Source: Dyella_B acidisoli
GTDB taxonomy: Bacteria > Pseudomonadota > Gammaproteobacteria > Xanthomonadales > Rhodanobacteraceae
Direction: 5' to 3'
Assembly (NCBI RefSeq): GCF_049532895.1
Contig: NZ_CP064031.1
Span: forward strand, 3,410,001-3,474,000
Length of the DNA: 64,000 bases
In this document: piece by piece, positions 59,901-64,000 of the stretch
Layout of the letters: the number at the start of each line of letters is the position of its first letter
How positions within the stretch are numbered: the stretch's first letter is position 1
Notes under the pieces: generated by a model
The model's input: only the letters and a program-made list of their open reading frames with translations
The model's database searches: none
Told to the model about the DNA's origin: nothing
Made by a program: the position numbers and the translations under genes

Positions 59901-60037
59901 CTCTGCGCACCGGCATAGCCTGCAAGCGAGAGACCCGCCAATACCATCGCCACCTGCAGCGACAGTCGTTTCTTGCGGCAAACCGGGGCCGTTGTGCCGC
60001 GCGTCGCTTCGCGGCATCTCATGATCTTCGTGAACAT
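56951..60037 (-). CDS. TonB-dependent outer-membrane receptor, carbohydrate locus, 1
   Basis: A 1028-residue receptor from the ATG at 60037 with GGAGGAG eight bases upstream. Signal peptide LSLQVAMVLAGLSLAGYAGA. TonB-box-like AVTVTGTNIRG, then a plug with DLRGLGAQRTLVLVDGQRIGAV and DVLGSGASAIYGSDAIAGVINIVT, and a long barrel ending in Phe (VRYQQKF). The RTLVLVDGQR/GASAIYGSDAIAGVIN type is the large receptor class common in sugar-scavenging Xanthomonadales. It precedes the alpha- and beta-galactosidase genes on the same strand. Confidence 0.92.
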   Translation of the reverse strand: MFTKIMRCREATRGTTAPVCRKKRLSLQVAMVLAGLSLAGYAGAQSTSGSNDATQTTDQASTQNAVNLKAVTVTGTNIRGVDMETALPTVTITQQEIQRQGFATVGQLLQNLPSAATPDLSRGDAASLGPNQGGTFIDLRGLGAQRTLVLVDGQRIGAVHGGYTDISVIPVAIVDHIDVLGSGASAIYGSDAIAGVINIVTVKNFHGVQVDTYAGEYMPHSDGTQAQYSITAGSTTQRNSLIGNVSYQYQGSVWGGARPWSAYPQTDHYPYFGLSSLPPNSGQITNSPLPNPNIPNDNTLVLNPGGNSTNLADYSFLRPRIYSANGNVTSLANAGSYIYNYSNLSTILSPNRTKNLYLADRYKLTNHITAHVEIGYNQSWNGGAGGPSYLYSGQSSNPPNLPQFPIVLSAQSYYNPYNAPGQTPQDVQFVRQFPQNLYTNENTSRNFRYSAGLEGDFSAGDHVFNWDAYYYDSKIRDIDIRPGQYNLINATQALGPSFMGSDGVVHCGTPGNIIAGCVPLNPLGTVTQQMLNYIAINNDEHTGYDERAFVADISGNVYELPGGDLTVAAGVQHRYESGYDATDPFATAGYSSDYSVEPNHGSFSLNEGYLEVYAPLLKDLPGVKSLSIDVARRWSYYSNFGGTRNNSFKLAWKPIDDVMVRASYSTNFRAPTINDLFQGLYLAGGFTDPCDVVYGPAQYGYSPVVAQRCLTGIGGLPSVPAGFRQTDITGLPVQGPNAAGITNSYNGGNPNLKPETAYNGDIGVVYSPSWSPGFNATVDWWSYNIRNLITGISNDQVLADCYEFGITSACSQFQRKGGSGPLAGQIINLMNLETNAGWLKERGWDFGVNYALPEFSFGKFKVALQSTYIASNNVQPTVGAAVQYTAGTALGNLDGAVWRVRGNLTLSWDWHDFGANWTVRYFSPIKGPCAYPPPSTTTIFPCTLPTYYAPGVGISPMTQEASATFNDAQVHWKAPWNGTFSLGVNNIFNHVGPYIYGGGFNSGTDSYNDYNASYDIGRFVYVRYQQKF

Positions 60038-60064
60038 TAGAAACGCTCCTCCCTCATGGTCATG

Positions 60065-60123
60065 TCGCATCGCGCGGAGTGGGCCGCGCGATGCGAGTGT
60101 TGGCGTCCGGGCGAAAGCTCCCC
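60065..60123 (-). promoter_or_regulatory. Conserved leader of TonB receptor 1: hairpin plus upstream box
   Basis: A perfect 13-bp stem TCGCATCGCGCGG / CCGCGCGATGCGA (60065-60096) lies 28 bases before the ATG, with GGGGAGCTTTCGCCCGGA (60106-60123, minus strand) upstream. The next receptor gene has the same box at the same distance from its ATG and a related stem. Confidence 0.6.
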
Positions 60124-60198
60124 TTGCGCACCGGACTTTGTCGTCAACCGTTCTCCTTCCTGCCCCCGCTACACGTTGAAGCGGAAGCAGCTTGCACT

Positions 60199-63100
60199 TC
60201 AGTAGTCATACGTGATGCCGAAACGCACATAGCGCGGCTGCTGTAGCACCATCGGCGTTCCGTACTGCGGGTTCGGCGCAGCTGGCACGGTGCCGGTGTT
60301 GTATTCTGGGTATTCGTTGAGCGGCGCCTGGCCATTGAACAGATTGATCACGTCCAGGCTGAAGGCGAGTTTGTTCGCAGCGAAAACCGGTCGATAGCGA
60401 ACACCCACGTCGAGCTGCTTCGCCCACGGCAAGCGGCCTGCGGCTCCCGGCGGCGACGGCATGCCGCCGCACCATTGATAGAGCGAGCCGTAGCCCACTG
60501 GGTCGGTCTGATTCGGGCCGTACAAACCAAGGCAATACTTCGGGCCGCCAGACACCAGCGCGAGATTGGCCGAGACCTGCCACTCCGGCGTGATCTGGTA
60601 ATAGCCGTACATCTTGATCTGATGCGTGTGGTCTTCGCCCTGCGGACCAATGCCGTATTGCATCAGCTGCGGAAAATCCCAGTACGTGTTCTGCGTTTCC
60701 GCCAGCGCCTGGATATTGGTTTGACCCATGCCCTCGTTATTGCCGTAGCTGCGCGAGAACAGGTAATCGATCTTGCCGTACCAATGGCCGTCGAAAGGAT
60801 GTTCCAGGAACGTCTCAAGGCCGTAGTACTTGCGCACCATGGACGGAAAGCCCATCTCCGCGTTGGTCAACGTCACGTTGTGGAAGACACCATTGGGATC
60901 TTCGACGGCGAACGTATTGGCCTGCCCCGGATTGATGTAGTAGCAACTGGCATTATTGACATCGGTGATGCCCAGCGACGCCGCTTTGTTGATGACGGTC
61001 TGGATGTCGCAGTAATCATCGATGTCATGACGCAGGATGCGCCGCGTGAACTTCGCACCGTAGATCCACGATGGCCCCAGCGTTTTGGTAAAGCCCAGGA
61101 TGAATTCGTCCTGGTTCTCGGCCTTGAGTTTTTGCACGGTGATCGTGCGCGGGTCGGGCGTCTGGCCAAAGGCGTTGTCCGCCGATACCGGTGGTGATAC
61201 CTGAGTGAGTCCGGTCGGCGTTCCGTCGGCGGCAATGCCGCCATAGGTGTAATACTGCTGCGTGCTGATGTAGCCATTCGCAGGACCGCCCGGTGCCAGC
61301 GGTGCACCGAGGTAGTAGCGGCCGACATTGCCATAAACCTTGAAGCTGCCGTCGCCATTGACATCCCAACTGAAGCCCAGGCGCGGCGCCCACTGCGGTT
61401 TGGTTTGCGCCATGTACGCCTTGCCGGCGGCGTTGAGATCCTGGAAGCCGTCATTGCGCAAACCCAACGACACCAGCCAGCGATCGCTCACCTGCCATTG
61501 ATCTTCGATGTACTCGGCGCGCTGTTTGGTTAGCAGGTTCGCGCCGCCGATGAACATGTTCTTGCTGACGTAGTAACCCGACGCGCCATTCGGATAGTTG
61601 GCAAGCGCGCCAACGCCGAGTGCCGGAATCAAAGGCACGGTCGGATTCGGTGTGTAGCCGTAGTTCCAGGTATAGCCAGGGCCGGAGCTGTCGTTGCCCT
61701 GTTCGAAGGCGCCGGATACCAAGTTGTCGATACCCGCCGTAATGGTGTGTCTGCCCAGCACGTAGCTCAGGCTCACACGCAGATTGCGGGTGTGATAGTA
61801 GGGGTTGGAAATCGAGCTGATGGTCTGGCTGCCGTTGTTCGGCACGCCGCCGTTATAGGCGGGATTCTGGAACGTTGCGCCGCCGATGTACGTGGCATCC
61901 GGGTTGTAGTCCACCGGGATGCTGTAGTTGAAGCTCTTCATCTTGCCGTACAAGGCCGTGAAGGTGAGATCGTCCGTGATGTAGCTGGTGAACTTGGCCG
62001 ACAGCATGTCGCCGCCGCTCTTGGTGTTGTTGGCGAATCCTCTGAACGAGGACTCCTTCAGATTGTTGTAGTCGTAGTTGTAGAGCGAACCGTATTGCTC
62101 TTCCTTGCTGGATGCTCCGGTCAACTCAAGCAGATTGGTGTCGGTGATGTTCCAGTTGACCTTGGCGTACCACTTGGGCAAGTGCGTCATGGAGTTTTCC
62201 GCCGTGCCCGCGGTAACGTTGTTGACGCTGTGCTGTCCCTCGTCACTCATTTCCGCCGAAACGAAGAAGAACAACTTGTCCTTGATGATCGGACCGCCTA
62301 CATAGGCGTCGTACACAGACGTCCAGCGCGTGTTCTTGCTGTTGGGATCGAACAGGTTTCCGGCTACCGGCGACGGCGGCAGGCCATTGTTGTAATACGT
62401 GTTGCGCTGGTCGGAGCGCAGCCCTTCCGGTTCGTACAGCAACTGACCGCCGAAATGCCATTCGTTGGTGCCGCTCTTGCCGATCATGTTGAGCACGCCG
62501 CCATCGGAGCGTCCGTACTGGGCGCTGTAGCCGCCGGTATAAACCTCTTCCTGATCGATCGAACCGTATGGCAACGTGATGCCGCCTTGGCCGAGATACG
62601 GATCGGTGGTGTTGAAGCCGTTGATGTAATACGCGTTCTCTTCCACCGACGAGCCGCCAAAGCTGACCAGCGGAACACCTGTGGTACTGACGAAACCGCC
62701 GCTATCGATAACCGCACCCGGCGCCAACAGCGCGGCGGCTTCCGCGGTTCGCGGCAGAGGCAGTGCGGCCAGCTGCTTGGCGGTAATCACGGTGCGCGAA
62801 TCCACTGAGCTGACATCGATGGGCGGCACGCCATTCGCCGATACGTTCACGCCCGACAATTCCTTCGCCGCCACTGGCTGGGTGAACGAGACATTCACGC
62901 CCACGCCTACGCGCAGCGCCACGTTGTCGTGCGTCTCCAGCACTTTGCCGCTGCGCATCAAGCTGACTGTGTAATTGCCCACCGGCAATTGCGTGGCGTT
63001 GTAATGCCCGTTGCCGTCGATGGCGATTTCGCGGGTAAGCCCGGTGTCGCTACGAACGACGACGCTCAAATCCTTTTCCGCCGGCACCTGCCCGTAAATG

Positions 63101-63261
63101 TTGCCGGTCGTCGATTGGCCGTGCGCGCCGGCCGAAATCAGCAAGCCGGCGATAATCCAGGCCAGCTTTTGTTGCCGCAATCCCCCGCGCCCACCCGAAA
63201 AAAACGCAATAGAACCCGTTGTGCCGCTTTTGGAGCGGCACTTTATTTTGTTCGCATACAT
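60199..63261 (-). CDS. TonB-dependent receptor with N-terminal carboxypeptidase-like domain, carbohydrate locus, 2
   Basis: A 1020-residue receptor of the Oar-like class. The ATG at 63261 is nine bases after GGGAGG; in-frame ATGs at 63270 and 63306 are alternatives. Signal-like segment LAWIIAGLLISAGAHG, then a beta-sandwich of the CarboxypepD-regulatory type (GNIYGQVPAEKDLSVVVRS...LPVGNYTVSLMRSGK, about 50-125), then plug (VDSRTVITAKQLAALPLPR, NAYYINGFNTTDPYLG) and barrel. It lacks a final Phe (ends GITYDY). Separate transcription start is suggested by its own leader. Confidence 0.92.
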   Translation of the reverse strand: MYANKIKCRSKSGTTGSIAFFSGGRGGLRQQKLAWIIAGLLISAGAHGQSTTGNIYGQVPAEKDLSVVVRSDTGLTREIAIDGNGHYNATQLPVGNYTVSLMRSGKVLETHDNVALRVGVGVNVSFTQPVAAKELSGVNVSANGVPPIDVSSVDSRTVITAKQLAALPLPRTAEAAALLAPGAVIDSGGFVSTTGVPLVSFGGSSVEENAYYINGFNTTDPYLGQGGITLPYGSIDQEEVYTGGYSAQYGRSDGGVLNMIGKSGTNEWHFGGQLLYEPEGLRSDQRNTYYNNGLPPSPVAGNLFDPNSKNTRWTSVYDAYVGGPIIKDKLFFFVSAEMSDEGQHSVNNVTAGTAENSMTHLPKWYAKVNWNITDTNLLELTGASSKEEQYGSLYNYDYNNLKESSFRGFANNTKSGGDMLSAKFTSYITDDLTFTALYGKMKSFNYSIPVDYNPDATYIGGATFQNPAYNGGVPNNGSQTISSISNPYYHTRNLRVSLSYVLGRHTITAGIDNLVSGAFEQGNDSSGPGYTWNYGYTPNPTVPLIPALGVGALANYPNGASGYYVSKNMFIGGANLLTKQRAEYIEDQWQVSDRWLVSLGLRNDGFQDLNAAGKAYMAQTKPQWAPRLGFSWDVNGDGSFKVYGNVGRYYLGAPLAPGGPANGYISTQQYYTYGGIAADGTPTGLTQVSPPVSADNAFGQTPDPRTITVQKLKAENQDEFILGFTKTLGPSWIYGAKFTRRILRHDIDDYCDIQTVINKAASLGITDVNNASCYYINPGQANTFAVEDPNGVFHNVTLTNAEMGFPSMVRKYYGLETFLEHPFDGHWYGKIDYLFSRSYGNNEGMGQTNIQALAETQNTYWDFPQLMQYGIGPQGEDHTHQIKMYGYYQITPEWQVSANLALVSGGPKYCLGLYGPNQTDPVGYGSLYQWCGGMPSPPGAAGRLPWAKQLDVGVRYRPVFAANKLAFSLDVINLFNGQAPLNEYPEYNTGTVPAAPNPQYGTPMVLQQPRYVRFGITYDY

Positions 63262-63287
63262 TGAAATCATCCTCCCATGCTGTCTTG

Positions 63288-63347
63288 TCGCATCGCGTGG
63301 AGACATGCTCCCGCGTGCGTACGTATGGATCCGGACGAAAGCTCCCC
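63288..63347 (-). promoter_or_regulatory. Conserved leader of TonB receptor 2: hairpin plus upstream box
   Basis: TCGCATCGCGTGG (63288-63300) can pair, with a bulge, with CCGCGTGCG (63311-63319), 27 bases before the ATG; GGGGAGCTTTCGTCCGGA lies at 63330-63347. Both elements and spacings match the leader at 60065-60123. Confidence 0.55.
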
Positions 63348-63393
63348 TAACGTGCCGTATCTGTTTTTGCTACCTACTACTCCACGTCAACCG

Positions 63394-64000
63394 TCAATGC
63401 ATGGCTTCGCCGCGCGCGTTCGGCGCGGCCTGCAATCGACTTGTTTTTACATTTGCGAGCAAAGACTCGACCTTGCCTCGCTCCGCAAAACCTGTTTCAT
63501 TCGACTCCGCGTTGGCGACACCGCACGCCACCGCAAGGCGCAGCGCCTGCTCGAGCGGCATGTTCCGTTTGATCGCCACCGCCATGCCGGCCAGGAAGCA
63601 ATCGCCAGAGCCGACCGCGTTGCGCAGCTGCGTTGGTGCGAGCTGTGCATGCCATACGCCGGTGTCGTCTGCAGCGACTGCGCCCATATCGCCCATCGTC
63701 ACCACCGGCATGCTTATGCCACGCGCGCGCAGCGCGATAACCGCTGCTTGCGCTGCCTCGATATTGATCACCGGATGACCGACCAGCTGGCTGATCTCAT
63801 CGCGATTCGGTTTCACCAAGAAAGGTTTCGCGACCACCGCGTTGCGCAGTGCGTCGCCGCTGGCATCGACCAGGCAGCGCTTGCCTAAGCCGTGCACGTA
63901 CTCAACTAATTCTGCGTACAAGGTGTCGGCAAAGCCGCGCGGCAAACTGCCGGAAAGAATAACCAGTTCGCTCTGGTCCGCACTGCGGCGAAAATCGCGC
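63394..64000 (-). CDS. PfkB-family sugar kinase (1-phosphofructokinase/tagatose-6-phosphate kinase type), 5' end beyond the window
   Basis: The last 201 codons are present; the frame runs open to the window edge. SELVILSGSLPRGFAD is the PfkB anion-hole region, VKPNRDEISQLVG follows, and the C-terminal signature is NAVGSGDCFLAGMAVAIKR, with the catalytic Asp in GSGD. SGSLPRG and GSGD fit the FruK/LacC subgroup, phosphorylating a sugar phosphate. Neighbouring galactosidases suggest a tagatose or galactose route, but fructose 1-phosphate is equally possible. Confidence 0.88.
   Translation of the reverse strand, partial: RDFRRSADQSELVILSGSLPRGFADTLYAELVEYVHGLGKRCLVDASGDALRNAVVAKPFLVKPNRDEISQLVGHPVINIEAAQAAVIALRARGISMPVVTMGDMGAVAADDTGVWHAQLAPTQLRNAVGSGDCFLAGMAVAIKRNMPLEQALRLAVACGVANAESNETGFAERGKVESLLANVKTSRLQAAPNARGEAMH

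Noticed and set aside
1..64000. CRISPR array or defence island
   Set aside because: The many short repeats are palindromic REP units at gene ends, not evenly spaced direct repeats with unique spacers, and no cas, restriction or toxin-antitoxin genes were recognised.

Overview
The window looks like a chromosomal segment of a high-GC gammaproteobacterium of the Xanthomonadales (Lysobacterales), most likely Rhodanobacteraceae (Dyella/Luteibacter/Rhodanobacter-like). This rests on gene content and order: pcnB-folK-panB-panC-panD, dapA-bamC, a class-III-type malate dehydrogenase, an NAD-type isocitrate dehydrogenase, LpxO, large TonB-dependent receptors, and abundant extragenic palindromes. The genus is an inference from memory of these families, not a search result. 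No plasmid, prophage or CRISPR signal was seen.

Layout. 1-13.3 kb is housekeeping: nnr, queG, the leftward pcnB-folK-panB-panC-panD operon (with a 160-bp palindrome between panC and panD), tRNA-Glu(CTC), fdxA, dapA-bamC, a gcvR-like regulator, bcp, a PIN-PhoH ATPase, and an IS5-type element inserted in a REP palindrome. 13.5-19.4 kb carries thiD, lpxO, an ECF41-type sigma factor with two tandem carboxymuconolactone decarboxylase (CMD)-like genes, NAD-isocitrate dehydrogenase, and a third CMD gene overlapping grxC. Each gene of the sigma/CMD trio is preceded by an exact TGTCACG-N16-CGTC promoter. 19.4-29.2 kb is a phosphate/envelope block: bepA, phoB-phoR, a 570-bp near-palindromic repeat, ppk1-ppx, a cyclophilin and lpxH. 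29.3-33.3 kb holds mdh, an aminotransferase, GlsB- and YidB-type small proteins and ppiB.

33.4-45.6 kb is a coherent poly(3-hydroxybutyrate)/3-hydroxybutyrate utilisation locus: 3HB-oligomer hydrolase, a NarL-type regulator, a giant hybrid histidine kinase with a solute-symporter-like sensor (CrbS/MxtR architecture), a secreted type-2 PHB depolymerase, a TonB-dependent receptor and a GntP-type permease. Both divergent intergenic regions of this locus contain the same GTACGAARGTACAA site, suggesting one regulon. 46.2-51.1 kb has typA and a second copy of the 570-bp palindromic repeat, disrupted by an IS4-type element (8-bp target duplication) and an IS30-type element (3-bp target duplication). 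51.2-64 kb is a carbohydrate locus: OprB-like porin, GH35 beta-galactosidase, GH36-like alpha-galactosidase, two large TonB-dependent receptors with a shared leader hairpin, and a PfkB sugar kinase cut by the window edge.

The strongest leads are the self-contained PHB/3HB locus with its shared operator, the ECF41 mini-regulon readable directly from three matching promoters, the large repeated palindrome serving as an IS landing site, and the conserved leader hairpin of the two sugar-locus receptors.
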